A stretch of 64,000 nucleotides of DNA from Providencia sp. (GCF_003533305.1 NZ_DOEH01000009.1:186001-250000), one strand, 5' to 3'; positions 27,849-37,772 are shown, numbered from the stretch's first letter. Notes: generated from the sequence alone by a model not told the origin. Numbers and translations: made by a program.

Positions 27849-28367
27849 TTAGAGTTTTTTACTCATCAAATATTCAAGAGTTTGTTGTGTTTGGCTGGTA
27901 AACATGATTTCTTTGATTTTTTGCATCCCATTGGATTGATAAAATCTAATGGCTTGATGATTATCGGCTAAAACATCAAGCCATAACCATTGATCTCCTT
28001 GTTTCATCGCAAGTTGTTCAATTATTTGAAATACTGCTTTTCCAAAGCCTTGACCTGTTGAGTGAGGTGAAAAATAAACTTTATTCAATAATGTACCGAT
28101 TGCTGAAGATTCAGGGATTGGTAGATGATAACTGAGTTTAACTAACCCAATTGCAATTGATAGTGGGCTTTGAATTAAAAACCAATCTGTATTAGCCAGA
28201 TTTATATCTGAAATTATTTTGCTTGGTGTATATTCTTTAAAGAGGTAATCATCTAATTCTGTTTTATTATTCCATAAATGTCCGAAATGATGACAATAGC
28301 TTTTTATACCTATTTCATGAAGAATTTGGACGTCTTGCACCGTAGCTAATTTCAGTGTTATAGACAT
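27849..28367 (-). CDS. GNAT acetyltransferase
   Basis: A 172-residue acetyltransferase. Motif A is LNKVYFSPHSTGQGFGKAVF, with the acetyl-CoA loop G-Q-G-F-G-K near residue 113, and WLWLDVLADNHQAIRFYQSNG is motif B. The second half fits small-molecule GNATs of the YhbS/PaiA type. It precedes the NmrA-like gene and may share its transcript. The substrate is unknown. Confidence 0.85.
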   Translation of the reverse strand: MSITLKLATVQDVQILHEIGIKSYCHHFGHLWNNKTELDDYLFKEYTPSKIISDINLANTDWFLIQSPLSIAIGLVKLSYHLPIPESSAIGTLLNKVYFSPHSTGQGFGKAVFQIIEQLAMKQGDQWLWLDVLADNHQAIRFYQSNGMQKIKEIMFTSQTQQTLEYLMSKKL

Positions 28368-28593
28368 TTTAGTTAACCTTTTTAGTTAGATATTGGTATA
28401 AGTATTTTTCATCATATTTATCAATGGTATTTCTTTAAGAGCGTAGTTTATAGTAATTTTAACGCTGTAAGCTAGGTTCATTGAAGGAGAGAGCATTTTT
28501 GATATAAATCGTCGATTTAATGGGTATCTATTTAGGCTAGGTGCGAGAGAAAAACAAAATAGCAAATTGCAGATGATACTTTTAGTAGAATAA

Positions 28594-28614
28594 ATGGGAT
28601 GAGAATCACCCCAT
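28594..28614 (-). terminator. probable terminator after dcyD
   Basis: ATGGGATG (28594-28601) pairs with CACCCCAT (28607-28614) with one mismatch, about 22 bases beyond the dcyD stop. On the minus strand it is followed by TTTATT. Confidence 0.45.
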
Positions 28615-28635
28615 AGATATTGATAGATAAAGTAA

Positions 28636-29622
28636 TTAAATTGTTTGGCTAATTTCTGAGTAAGCAAATAATGCTTGCGCACCACCAGTATGAATAAATA
28701 AAACAGGTGTTTTTTCTGTTGAATTTTCTAAGTAATCTATTAGTCCTGCCATCGCTTTGCCGGTATAGACAGGGTCTAATAAAATACCTTCTTTTTGTGC
28801 CAGTAACTTAATCGCATCAAGACCTGCACTATTTGGCATTCCATACATAGGTGCAAAAAAACTGTCCCATAGCTGGATGTTAGGTGTGTTTTTAATTTCT
28901 AATAACTGCGCTAATTCCAACTGCAATTTTTCTACTTTTGGTGCTTGGTCTTGCTGCGTACGTGAAACAGTGACACCAATTAATTGGGTAGCAGGTAGTA
29001 ACTCTTGTAAGCCAATAGCAAGCCCTGCATGAGTTCCGGCACTGCCTGATGCCACGATGATTTTATCAAATACAATATGTTCAGGTGTTTGCTGTTCAAT
29101 TTCAATCGCACATTGTACATAGCCTAAAGCACCTAAGGCATTAGAGCCACCAACTGGGACAATATAAGCCTCTTGCAGATCCAGTTTTTTAATTAATTCA
29201 ACCATTTGAGCTTGTGGATCGGTTAATTCATCACACATTACGCAGCGCGTACCAAACAAATCGGTTAAAAGCTTATTACCATTGTGTAGAAAATTTGCGT
29301 CGTCACTTTGTATTGGATTTTCTAATAATGCGACACACTCAAGTCCAAACATTGCGGCAACAGCAGCAGTCTGTCTGACATGGTTTGATTGAATCGCACC
29401 CGCAGTGACAATAATCTTTGCATTTTTAGCTAAGGCATCAGCGATTAAAAATTCGAGTTTACGTAGTTTATTACCGCCCATCGCTAGTGGCGTCATATCA
29501 TCACGTTTAATATAGATTTCACGCTCATATAGACGAGATAAGTTATTCAGTCGATTCAACGGGGTTGATGTATTAAGTAAATCAACTTTGTTGAATTGGG
29601 AAATTTTTTGTTGAAGTGACAT
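28636..29622 (-). CDS. dcyD: D-cysteine desulfhydrase
   Basis: A PLP enzyme of 328 residues that converts D-cysteine to pyruvate, H2S and ammonia. It is close to E. coli DcyD over its length: [20 protein letters not shown] (with the PLP lysine), [51 protein letters not shown] and [18 protein letters not shown]. It lies 16 bases downstream of an NhaC-type antiporter gene, forming a likely transport-plus-degradation operon. Confidence 0.94.
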   Translation of the reverse strand: MSLQQKISQFNKVDLLNTSTPLNRLNNLSRLYEREIYIKRDDMTPLAMGGNKLRKLEFLIADALAKNAKIIVTAGAIQSNHVRQTAAVAAMFGLECVALLENPIQSDDANFLHNGNKLLTDLFGTRCVMCDELTDPQAQMVELIKKLDLQEAYIVPVGGSNALGALGYVQCAIEIEQQTPEHIVFDKIIVASGSAGTHAGLAIGLQELLPATQLIGVTVSRTQQDQAPKVEKLQLELAQLLEIKNTPNIQLWDSFFAPMYGMPNSAGLDAIKLLAQKEGILLDPVYTGKAMAGLIDYLENSTEKTPVLFIHTGGAQALFAYSEISQTI

Positions 29623-29638
29623 CGTAAACTCCGTGATA

Positions 29639-31069
29639 TTAATAGGTAAATCCTAAATAAAGGTAAATAGTGAGAACAATACTCGCAGTGACTAATGCAT
29701 AAGGCATTTGGGTTCGAATATGTTCAATATGATCGCAATCTGTTGCCATTGAAGCGACAATTGCGTCCGCTGAAATAGGTGAGGTCATATCGCCAAATAT
29801 CGAGCCGGAAATAGCTGCGCCAATCATATATTCAACTGGCATACCGACGGATAGGCCTAGTTGAACACCAATTGGGATCATAATTGCAAAAGTACCCCAT
29901 GATGTACCGGTTGCCAGTGACATAATTGCACTAATAATAAAAATAAAGCCAATTGAAAAACCGGGTGCCATAACGCCTTGAGTAACTTCAGCAATGTATG
30001 CGCCGGTATTTAATTCAGCGGAAACATTTCCCATCAAAAACGCAAGGATCATGATTGAACTAATTTTTAGCATATTGGCATAGCCAATAAATAGTTCCTT
30101 GAAGAAGTTATCGATATTTAATAAGCGGCGACCAATAAACCAGCAGAAAGAAACAGCTGTACCAAACATAACTCCCCAATAAACAGAAGTTGAGCCACTA
30201 CCTTTGGTAAAATCACCATCGCCTGTAATATATAACGCAATAGGGACCATTAAAACGGTGGATAGAATAGGAATGAAGAAATTTAAAACCGAGTAGGCGT
30301 GAGGGTGTTCAATAATATCGTCTTCATCAGCATTGTGTTGGCTAGACAGTGTAATATTACCCGCTACGAAACTCTCTTGGTATTTTACTTCGGCCTTTTT
30401 CATTGGGCCCCAACTTATATTGGTTAACACATAAAAAAGAATGGTAGCTAAAGATAGCCAAGCCATTAAATTATAACCAATCGATTTAATTAATATATCA
30501 AAAGGCTCGCCAGTAATAAGTCCTTGAGATATTTGCACGCCTATTAAACCCATGATCACAGCTCCCCAACCATTAATAACAGCAGAGGAACAAACTGAAA
30601 CACATGCAGTTTGAATAATATATGACATTTTTTCTGGGGCGACGCCATATTGTCTCGCTAAATTTTTGGTTGAAGCGCCAGCAACGAGTTGGTTGATTGA
30701 GCTTTCAATAAAAATTAATGAGGTAATTAAAATGGCTAACAATTGAGTTGTAACACGGTTTTTGATGAGATTAGTTTTATTGGTTAATAACTGAACCAGT
30801 GCGCGAACACCACCAGTGACAACCACTAATCGCATTAAACCTCCTATCATTACCATAAATACAATTGTTCTAGTATTACCGGCAGAAGAAAAAGTATCGA
30901 TAATGCCATCTACTGTACCTTTAACACCTAACAAAATATTGTGGTCGTTAATCACTGTAAAACCGACAAAGATCCCTAACATTAAGGAAAGCATCACTTG
31001 GCGAGTTAATATTGCCAAAAGGATGGTGACAATGGGGGTTATAATTGTCCAAATTCCATAGTCGTGCAT
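29639..31069 (-). CDS. NhaC-family Na+/H+ antiporter-like permease
   Basis: A 476-residue inner-membrane protein with about 12 helices. NhaC landmarks include [18 protein letters not shown], the internal [20 protein letters not shown] and [18 protein letters not shown]. Despite the name, several members are amino acid or dicarboxylate exchangers. Its position directly before dcyD suggests it may carry D-cysteine or a related amino acid, but this is inference only. Confidence 0.87.
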   Translation of the reverse strand: MHDYGIWTIITPIVTILLAILTRQVMLSLMLGIFVGFTVINDHNILLGVKGTVDGIIDTFSSAGNTRTIVFMVMIGGLMRLVVVTGGVRALVQLLTNKTNLIKNRVTTQLLAILITSLIFIESSINQLVAGASTKNLARQYGVAPEKMSYIIQTACVSVCSSAVINGWGAVIMGLIGVQISQGLITGEPFDILIKSIGYNLMAWLSLATILFYVLTNISWGPMKKAEVKYQESFVAGNITLSSQHNADEDDIIEHPHAYSVLNFFIPILSTVLMVPIALYITGDGDFTKGSGSTSVYWGVMFGTAVSFCWFIGRRLLNIDNFFKELFIGYANMLKISSIMILAFLMGNVSAELNTGAYIAEVTQGVMAPGFSIGFIFIISAIMSLATGTSWGTFAIMIPIGVQLGLSVGMPVEYMIGAAISGSIFGDMTSPISADAIVASMATDCDHIEHIRTQMPYALVTASIVLTIYLYLGFTY

Positions 31070-31247
31070 GTGTTTACCTGTTGATTATTTTAAGAGATAT
31101 TTTGATATTACTATTTATAATTATTGAAAAATCATAGCATTAATGCGAGGTCTATAGAAAGACTTTATACAAAATGTAGCGTATTGTGGCAAAAATTATG
31201 AGGGTAAACAATTTAAGTTATGTAAGGGAAGTGATATAGGAAGGAAA

Positions 31248-31269
31248 AAAGCCACCGTAAAATGGCTTT
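31248..31269 (-). terminator. rho-independent terminator of the GNAT gene
   Basis: AAAGCCA (31248-31254) pairs with TGGCTTT (31263-31269). On the minus strand the stem runs into TTTTTTCC, about 29 bases beyond the GNAT stop. Confidence 0.75.
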
Positions 31270-31297
31270 GAGCTTAAAAATAAATCAATAGTAATAA

Positions 31298-31840
31298 TTA
31301 TTTTGAATTGAGCCACTCACTGTAAGTTATACGGCTAATATTTTGGGTTTTAGTTTCATCAATCAATTCGATAAACTGTGGTTCAAGTGTGATGTAATAT
31401 TTGAAACCACATTTTTCTTGAGCAATTTTTGATTGTTGGTTTTCCTGAAAATAACCGCACCATAAGTTATCTAATTTTAAATTTTTAAAGCCATGACGTA
31501 TTATTTCGCATATCGCTTCAGGAATTAAGCCTTTTCCCCAATGCGGAACACCAATCCAATAGCTGACTTCTGCATCATTAGCACCGATAGGAAAATTACT
31601 ATCTTGACTCATAGAGAGGCCAATTAACCCTATAGCTAAATTATCCTCTTTCAAGGTAACTGCATAAACTTCATCACGCATAAAAATAGTTCGAATAATT
31701 TCAGCGCTTTGTTTTACGCTTTGATGTGGCGGCCAACCAGCAATGGGACCAATTTGAGGATCTTTAGCATACAAATATAAATTTTCAGCATCAGTTTCTT
31801 GCCATGGGCGCAGTACTAACCTATCGGTGTAGAGAATCAT
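31298..31840 (-). CDS. GNAT acetyltransferase, RimJ/RimL-like
   Basis: A 180-residue acetyltransferase with the opening TDRLVLRPWQETDAENLYLY, SYWIGVPHWGKGLIPEAICE (acetyl-CoA loop H-W-G-K-G) and NQQSKIAQEKCGFKYY. It is monocistronic with its own terminator and divergent from the AraC gene. The substrate is unknown; this subgroup includes ribosomal-protein and antibiotic acetylases. Confidence 0.86.
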   Translation of the reverse strand: MILYTDRLVLRPWQETDAENLYLYAKDPQIGPIAGWPPHQSVKQSAEIIRTIFMRDEVYAVTLKEDNLAIGLIGLSMSQDSNFPIGANDAEVSYWIGVPHWGKGLIPEAICEIIRHGFKNLKLDNLWCGYFQENQQSKIAQEKCGFKYYITLEPQFIELIDETKTQNISRITYSEWLNSK

Positions 31841-31970
31841 ATAATGGTTTCCTTATTAATTAGGTATTATTTAATTGTTCATCTCTATTTTAGGTATTTT
31901 ATTGCAGTATATAAGTGCAAAACCTTGCTGGTTTGGGTACTTTTAACAACTAATGATATGATTTATTGAT

Positions 31971-31996
31971 GAGGATGCATTAGGAGGATGCATTAG
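31971..31996 (+). repeat. perfect 13-base tandem duplication before the AraC gene
   Basis: GAGGATGCATTAG occurs twice with no spacer (31971-31983, 31984-31996), ending 14 bases before the AraC start. Each copy contains a GAGGATG ribosome-binding/start-like element followed at once by a stop. A separate AGAGGAAA (31999-32006) serves the real start. Confidence 0.8.
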
Positions 31997-32010
31997 AAAG
32001 AGGAAAATGT

Positions 32011-32847
32011 ATGTTAAGGTGTTACAAGCATCAGTTCCATGTGCCAAAAGTGATTAGTATTGGTCAATCGTCATTGGATGAGTTGCAAGGAATACCGCTT
32101 TCGTTAGCGTATGTTACCATTATTATCTGTAAACAAGGTTATGCAATTTTTAATATCAATTTTAAAAACTATATTGTTCGTAAAAATGATATCGTGATTT
32201 TATATGATGATACCTTCGCTATACTGCAACAAAAATCACAGCATTTTCTTGTAGACTATTTATTGTTGGATAAGAACTTCTCCACAGATATTGCATTTCA
32301 ATTACCTAATTTTTTATTTGCTTTCTTTAATAAGCAACCTGTTATTAAGATTCTAAATAATAAAATAGAAATGTTGTCTCAATGGCAGAATTTAATGATG
32401 TATATTGTTAAAGAAAAAAAAGAATACTGGTTATTACAGTTACGTAACCATATGCAAAATTTATTTTTAGAAATTGCGAATAACACTAAGCAACTAGATG
32501 TAAAACAACATGAAGGTTATAGCAGAAAAACACAGCTATGCTGGCGTTTCTGGGATTTAATTACGCAACATAGTAAGGTACATCGAGATGTTCAGTTTTA
32601 TGCTGAAAAATTATCAATTACACCATTTTACTTGTCTCAAATAACCCAAAATTTTTTTAAAGACTCACCTAAGGTTTTAATCGATAGGCAGGTGATATTA
32701 GAAATAAAAGCACTACTTGAGATTGAGACATTATCAATAAAGGAAATTGCTGTACGACTAAATTTTGAAGATACTTCATATTTATGTCGTTATTTCAAAC
32801 GGCATACAGGTATTACTCTATCGGGTTTTAAAAAACAGAGAAGGTGA
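32011..32847 (+). CDS. AraC-family transcriptional regulator
   Basis: A 278-residue regulator. The N-terminal half (LSLAYVTIIICKQGYAIFNI, KNYIVRKNDIVILYDDTF) looks like a cupin sensor. The C-terminal pair of HTHs covers roughly residues 175-275: VQFYAEKLSITPFYLSQITQ and LSIKEIAVRLNFEDTSYLCR, then YFKRHTGITLSGFKK. The effector and targets are unknown. It is convergent with the LysR gene. Confidence 0.88.
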   Translation: MLRCYKHQFHVPKVISIGQSSLDELQGIPLSLAYVTIIICKQGYAIFNINFKNYIVRKNDIVILYDDTFAILQQKSQHFLVDYLLLDKNFSTDIAFQLPNFLFAFFNKQPVIKILNNKIEMLSQWQNLMMYIVKEKKEYWLLQLRNHMQNLFLEIANNTKQLDVKQHEGYSRKTQLCWRFWDLITQHSKVHRDVQFYAEKLSITPFYLSQITQNFFKDSPKVLIDRQVILEIKALLEIETLSIKEIAVRLNFEDTSYLCRYFKRHTGITLSGFKKQRR

Positions 32848-32873
32848 TGATAGCTCAGGTAATTTATCATTTT

Positions 32874-33773
32874 TTAGCTTTGCTCAATTTTTTTTGAATA
32901 CTTTTTCACAAAATCAATAAAACAGCGGAGTCGTGGTGAAACAGCTTGATTTCGATAATAAACAGCATTAATAGCTTGTTTCATCACGATAGTTTCATTT
33001 CCAAGTACTTGAACAAGTTGACCTTGAGCAAAAGCATCCATAGTAACAAAATCAGCTGAACATAAAATTCCACTTCCTTGAACAGCAAGGTGAAAAAGTA
33101 TTTCACCACTTGCAGCGGCAATATCGGGTGTAATTTTTAATAATTCGTTAGCACTGTTTTTTATTGGCCAAGTATTTAAAGAATCGGGATGTGTAAAGCC
33201 TAATAAACAATGTTGTTTGAGTTGTTCAACGTTCTGTGGAATACCATGTTTTTCAAGATAAGAAGGGCTAGCAACTAATCGTTGTTGGCTATAACCTAAT
33301 AAGGTTGCATTTAATGATGAATCTTTTAACGTACCGATTCTAAACGCAACATCTATTTTTTTTTCTAATAAATTAGTGACGCCTTCATAGTTGTTTATTT
33401 CTAACTCAACTTGTGGATAACGTTCATGAAATATAGGTATTAAAGGGGCTATGACATGCGTGACAAAAGGTGTTGAAGCATCAATGCGCAATTTACCTGA
33501 AGGAATTGATTGACGAGCAGAGAGCATTTCTTCAGCTTCTTGTGCTAGGTTAATTATCTCTCTCGCTTTTTGCAAAAATGCAGCACCTTCTTCACTGAGT
33601 TTAATCTTCCGTGTAGTTCGGTAAATTAAAGTTGTTTCCATTTTTTCTTCTAAGCGTAACAGAGCGCGACTTACGGTTGATATCGTCATTCCTTGTTGTT
33701 CTGCTGCTGCGGTTATTGAACCGCTATCTATCACACTAATAAATGCTTGTAGTTCTTCAAATGTAATTTTCAT
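32874..33773 (-). CDS. LysR-family transcriptional regulator
   Basis: A 299-residue LysR protein starting MKITFEELQAFISVIDSGSI with HTH SITAAAEQQGMTISTVSRAL and LIYRTTRKIKLSEEGAAFLQ. The frame extends 25 codons upstream, but the homologous domain begins at ATG 33773. It is divergent from an MFS exporter 116 bases away, which is its likely target. Confidence 0.9.
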   Translation of the reverse strand: MKITFEELQAFISVIDSGSITAAAEQQGMTISTVSRALLRLEEKMETTLIYRTTRKIKLSEEGAAFLQKAREIINLAQEAEEMLSARQSIPSGKLRIDASTPFVTHVIAPLIPIFHERYPQVELEINNYEGVTNLLEKKIDVAFRIGTLKDSSLNATLLGYSQQRLVASPSYLEKHGIPQNVEQLKQHCLLGFTHPDSLNTWPIKNSANELLKITPDIAAASGEILFHLAVQGSGILCSADFVTMDAFAQGQLVQVLGNETIVMKQAINAVYYRNQAVSPRLRCFIDFVKKYSKKIEQS

Positions 33774-33889
33774 TATTGCATTTCCGGCAAAAGTTATTTC
33801 CACCATAACGGCTTTTTCATTGCCATACAATATGAAAAAATCAGCCACATCAATTTAGTTGAATGGTTTATTTAAAATAGGGTTGTTAG

Positions 33890-35074
33890 ATGAAGATTAA
33901 TACTGCACTTTTAGCGTTATCAATAGGTGCTTTCGCTATTGGAGCGACTGAATTCTCTCCAATGGGTATGCTGCCATATATTGCAGAAAATATACATGTT
34001 GATATTCCATCAGCAGGTTCAATTGTTGTGATTTATGCATTAGGCGTCATGATTGGTGCGCCTATTATGACATTATTGTTAGTCAAAAGACGGCCTAAAG
34101 TTGCTTTGATTTTTTTAATGTCTATTTTTACAGTTGGTAATCTACTTTCAGCAGCATCTCCCGATTTGGTGACGCTGTCACTTTCAAGATTTGTAACCAG
34201 TTTAAATCATGGCGCATTTTTTGGTATAGGGGCTATCGTTGCGGCAAGTGTCGTTCCACCAGGTAAACAAGCGAGCGCCATTGCTGCGATGTTTATGGGG
34301 CTAACAATTGCTAATGTCGGCGGTGTACCATTAATGACAAAATTAACCCAAGCTGTGGGCTGGCGAGAAGCGTTCTATTTAATCTCAGCACTCGGATTAG
34401 TTACTATAGTTGGCTTAGTGCTTGCTTTACCCAATAATTTGCAAGGTCGTGAGGTCAATGTGCGAAATGAGTTACGTATTTTGCGCAAACCAGAAGTTTT
34501 GTTAGGTATGCTTGCAACTGTATTAGGCGCAAGTGCAATGTTTACCTTATATACATACATTACACCTATGTTAATGCAATTTATTCATGCATCTGATCAG
34601 ATGATTACGGTTATGTTAGTCATTATTGGTATTGGTTTTACTATAGGTAATTATATTGGTGGCTTATTTGCTGATAAATCACTGTATGGTACTTTGTTGG
34701 CACTTTTCATTCTACTTGCCGTAAGTATGGCTGTTTTCCCATTTATTGCGGTTAATGCAGTAGGCGCAGGTATAGGTCTGGCATTTTGGAGTATATTTAG
34801 TTTTGGCTTAGTACCACCAATTCAGATATTAGTAATGAATGCAGCTCCTGGAGCGCAAGCTTTAGCATCATCAGTAAACATTGGGGCATTTAACTTAGGT
34901 AATGCCATTGGTGCTGCGATTGGTGCTGCTGTATTGTCTTATGGCTCTAGCTATACCATGATTAGTTTTATGGGGACGATTGTTGCAAGCCTTGGTGTTG
35001 CTATTATTTTACTTATTATTCGCAGAAATTCTAAAACAAAAGGTGTAACAAACGCAGTTTGTGCTTGTAACTAA
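33890..35074 (+). CDS. MFS transporter, DHA1 family (AraJ-like)
   Basis: A 394-residue, 12-helix drug/sugar efflux-type permease. The start LSIGAFAIGATEFSPMGMLP is typical of the AraJ/sugar efflux group, with SLSRFVTSLNHGAFFGIGAI and the loop-2-type MTLLLVKRRPKVAL. Residues 325-345 (ALASSVNIGAFNLGNAIGAA) are the matching C-terminal block. It is divergent from a LysR regulator and followed by a long terminator hairpin. Confidence 0.9.
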   Translation: MKINTALLALSIGAFAIGATEFSPMGMLPYIAENIHVDIPSAGSIVVIYALGVMIGAPIMTLLLVKRRPKVALIFLMSIFTVGNLLSAASPDLVTLSLSRFVTSLNHGAFFGIGAIVAASVVPPGKQASAIAAMFMGLTIANVGGVPLMTKLTQAVGWREAFYLISALGLVTIVGLVLALPNNLQGREVNVRNELRILRKPEVLLGMLATVLGASAMFTLYTYITPMLMQFIHASDQMITVMLVIIGIGFTIGNYIGGLFADKSLYGTLLALFILLAVSMAVFPFIAVNAVGAGIGLAFWSIFSFGLVPPIQILVMNAAPGAQALASSVNIGAFNLGNAIGAAIGAAVLSYGSSYTMISFMGTIVASLGVAIILLIIRRNSKTKGVTNAVCACN

Positions 35075-35101
35075 CGATAATAAACAGATCTGAAATTAAT
35101 G

Positions 35102-35148
35102 GACCTTTTTATCTTGATAACCTTAGCTTATCATCAAATAAAAAGGTC
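35102..35148 (+). terminator. strong rho-independent terminator
   Basis: GACCTTTTTAT (35102-35112) pairs with ATAAAAAGGTC (35138-35148). An inner TTGATAA/TTATCA extension makes a long hairpin, followed by TTTTTTATTTG. Confidence 0.85.
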
Positions 35149-35235
35149 TTTTTTATTTGTTTTTTGTCTATTCACTATAGTATTTATTATCTAATAATTT
35201 TTGGTTTTAAGCTGGCGCATTACACTGGGTAATCG

Positions 35236-35285
35236 AATTAAAAAGCAAGAGATGGAGTTTGTTGTTTTACATTGAGTTGGATAAT
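35236..35285 (+). promoter_or_regulatory. Ada box and promoter of ada
   Basis: AATTAAAAAGCAA (35236-35248) fits the Ada-binding consensus AAT-N6-GCAA exactly. A -10 candidate GATAAT (35280-35285) places the box at about -56 to -44, the same geometry as the E. coli ada promoter. A weak -35 (TTTGTT, 35258-35263) lies between. Confidence 0.6.
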
Positions 35286-35316
35286 GAAAATAACAAAACT
35301 AGCAAGGAGTTTTATT

Positions 35317-36381
35317 ATGACAATTCAAAATATGTGGTTAACCGATGAACAACGTTGGCAAGCGATTGTTGAGCGTAATAAAGCCGCTGATGGCTATTTT
35401 ATTTATGGTGTAAAAACATCGCTTATTTATAATCATCCATCAGTTGCAGGGCGATTGCCTAATCGAAATAATGTAAAGTTTTTTGATAATGAACAACAAG
35501 CATTGGATGAAGGCTATCGTTCAGGGAAGCGTAGCCGTTATGAAACATCTCAATTGACGCAGTTCTATCAAGAGAAAATAGAACAAGCTTGCCGCTATAT
35601 AGAACAAAACGAAATGTCTTTAAAATTATCTGAACTTGCGGATCATGTTGGTATCAGCCGTTTTCATTTTCATCGATTATTTAAATCACAAACAGGCTTA
35701 ACACCAAAGGCTTATGCAGATGCTTTTCGCCATAAGAAAATGCGTCAACAATTACAACAAAAAAATAGTATCACTGATGCTATTTATGATGTGGGATACA
35801 GTTCAACTAGTCGGTTCTATGAAACATCGACTCAACGATTGGGTATGACCCCCAAAAATTGGAAGGCGGGTGGAGATGGTACTAAAATTTACTTCGCGCT
35901 TGCAGTTTGCTCTCTCGGAAATGTACTTATTGCTCAAAGTCCGATTGGTGTGTGTGCAATTTTTTTAGGTGATGACCCTGAACAGTTGTTACGAGATTTG
36001 CAGGATAAATTTCCACAGGCTGAACTCATGGGGGGAGATGCTGAATTTGAACAACTCATTGCGCATGTTATCGGTTTTATTGAAGCACCAGAAATTGGTT
36101 TCAATATGCCACTGGATATTCGTGGTACCGCCTTTCAACAGCGAGTTTGGCAAGTGTTGAGAGGTATTCCTGTAGGACAAACTGTTAGTTATAGGGATGT
36201 TGCTGAAAAAATGGGACAACCTAAAGCCGTACGCGCGGTTGCGAGTGCTTGTGCTGCCAATATGTTAGCTGTCGCCATTCCATGTCATCGTGTCGTGAGA
36301 AATGATGGGGCACTGTCAGGATATCGTTGGGGAATTGATCGGAAACGAGCACTTTTACTCAAAGAATCCATGGATAAATAA
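35317..36381 (+). CDS. ada: Ada-type regulator/O6-methylguanine-DNA methyltransferase with degenerate sensor domain
   Basis: A 354-residue protein, exactly the E. coli Ada length. Domain order: N-Ada (residues 1-80), AraC-type HTHs (about 88-185, with LSELADHVGISRFHFHRLFK and TGLTPKAYADAFRHKKM) and a C-terminal alkyltransferase (FQQRVWQVLRGIPVGQTVSY, ASACAANMLAVAIPCHRVVR with the acceptor Cys). The four zinc cysteines of N-Ada are all replaced: IFCRPSC is IYNHPSV here and RPCKRC is RSGKRS. Methyl-phosphotriester sensing therefore looks lost. I start at ATG 35317 because AAGGAG precedes it; the frame opens at 35272. Confidence 0.93.
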   Translation: MTIQNMWLTDEQRWQAIVERNKAADGYFIYGVKTSLIYNHPSVAGRLPNRNNVKFFDNEQQALDEGYRSGKRSRYETSQLTQFYQEKIEQACRYIEQNEMSLKLSELADHVGISRFHFHRLFKSQTGLTPKAYADAFRHKKMRQQLQQKNSITDAIYDVGYSSTSRFYETSTQRLGMTPKNWKAGGDGTKIYFALAVCSLGNVLIAQSPIGVCAIFLGDDPEQLLRDLQDKFPQAELMGGDAEFEQLIAHVIGFIEAPEIGFNMPLDIRGTAFQQRVWQVLRGIPVGQTVSYRDVAEKMGQPKAVRAVASACAANMLAVAIPCHRVVRNDGALSGYRWGIDRKRALLLKESMDK

Positions 36382-36521
36382 TCAGAAACAATATTTACTT
36401 GTAATAACTATATCTTGTTAACACTATTTCAACCTGAAATGGGCAATTGACCTATTGTGGCTAAGATTCCTTTTGTATGTTCAATGTCATTAATTTGATT
36501 AGAACTTATTTTAAGGAATTC

Positions 36522-37772
36522 ATGATGGTGACTAGTATCTATAAAGACCTCGCATTAGCCCCCGCTGGAGAGCAAAAAATCGCATGGGTAAAATCTCATA
36601 TGCCTTTATTGCGTGCATTAGAAACACGTTTTATTAAAGAAAAACCTTTTTCGGGAAAGCGTATTGCACTTTCTATTCACTTAGAAGCAAAAACAGCCTA
36701 TTTAGCTCAAGTATTAGTTTCTGGCGGAGCAAAAGTGTCTGTCACTGGCAGTAATCCCATGTCGACTAAAGACGATGTTGTTGCTGCTCTGGTCAAATGT
36801 GGCATCAATACTTTTGCAATTCATGGTGCAAGTGCTGAAGAATATCAACAATTTGTAAAAGAAACATTAGCCTGTGAGCCTCATATCGTCATTGATGATG
36901 GAGGTGATTTAGTGCACGAATTGCATAGCGTATACCCTGAATATGCGCACCATGTGATTGGCGCCTGTGAAGAAACAACCACTGGTGTATTAAGAGCAAT
37001 TGCACGTGAGAAAAATAATGAACTGAATTTTCCGGTGATTTCTATTAATGGTGCGCAATCCAAACATCTTTTCGATAACCGATATGGTACGGGGCAGTCT
37101 ACATTCGATGGCATCATGCGAACAACTAATCTTGTGATTGCAGGGAAAAAAGTTGTCGTTGCAGGTTATGGCTGGTGCGGGAAAGGCTGTGCTATGCGAG
37201 CCAAAGGCTTAGGTGCGGAAGTCATTATTACTGAAATTGATCCAATTAAAGGTCTAGAAGCAAAAATGGACGGCTTTGGTGTCATGACAATGGAAGACGC
37301 TGCTCTTGTGGGGGATATTTTTGTAACTGCGACAGGCTGTTGTGATGTGTTGACTGCTGTACATTTTAATTTAATGAAAGAAGGGGCGATCATTTGTAAT
37401 ACAGGTCACTTTGAAGATGAAATAAATTTAAAAGACTTACAAACTATTAATGTCGGAACATTTGAAGCCCGTGAAAATATTGATGCTTATCGTTTAGAAA
37501 ATGGACGTACTCTTTATTTACTTGGACGCGGCGCATTGATCAATATTGCTTGTGCTGATGGTCATCCTGCTGAAATTATGGATATGAGTTTTGCATTGCA
37601 AGCACTAGGAGCTGAATATTTAATTAAGCATACTTTAGATAGAAAGCTGTACGCGGTTTCGGATGAGATAGACCGTGAGGTTGCCCGCCTTAAATTACAG
37701 GATATGGGTATTTCTTTAGAAACACTTAGTGACAAACAATACCAGTATTTGAACGCCTTTGAACTGAAATAA
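36522..37772 (+). CDS. adenosylhomocysteinase (short, archaeal/Thermotoga-like type)
   Basis: A 416-residue NAD-dependent hydrolase of S-adenosyl- (or S-inosyl-) homocysteine to homocysteine and nucleoside. Active-site segments are present: LSIHLEAKTAYLAQVLV (His), VIDDGGDL (Asp), ACEETTTG (Glu), SKHLFDNRYGTGQST (Lys/Asp) and CNTGHFEDEIN. The NAD loop is VVVAGYGWCGKGCAMRA. The usual C-terminal Lys-Tyr-Arg-Tyr tail is absent, as in the short archaeal type. Most Enterobacterales recycle SAH through Pfs/LuxS. It heads an operon with a nucleoside transporter (17 bases) and a Crp-like gene. AAGGAATTC precedes ATG 36522; the frame opens at 36477. Confidence 0.9.
   Translation: MMVTSIYKDLALAPAGEQKIAWVKSHMPLLRALETRFIKEKPFSGKRIALSIHLEAKTAYLAQVLVSGGAKVSVTGSNPMSTKDDVVAALVKCGINTFAIHGASAEEYQQFVKETLACEPHIVIDDGGDLVHELHSVYPEYAHHVIGACEETTTGVLRAIAREKNNELNFPVISINGAQSKHLFDNRYGTGQSTFDGIMRTTNLVIAGKKVVVAGYGWCGKGCAMRAKGLGAEVIITEIDPIKGLEAKMDGFGVMTMEDAALVGDIFVTATGCCDVLTAVHFNLMKEGAIICNTGHFEDEINLKDLQTINVGTFEARENIDAYRLENGRTLYLLGRGALINIACADGHPAEIMDMSFALQALGAEYLIKHTLDRKLYAVSDEIDREVARLKLQDMGISLETLSDKQYQYLNAFELK

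Noticed and set aside
28386..28685. 99-codon leftward ORF after dcyD
   Set aside because: It starts inside dcyD, has no ribosome site and an unlikely composition. The terminator of dcyD falls inside it.
36382..36521. SAH riboswitch upstream of the SAH hydrolase
   Set aside because: I looked for a structured leader but the 140 bases are AT-rich without the expected GC stems.
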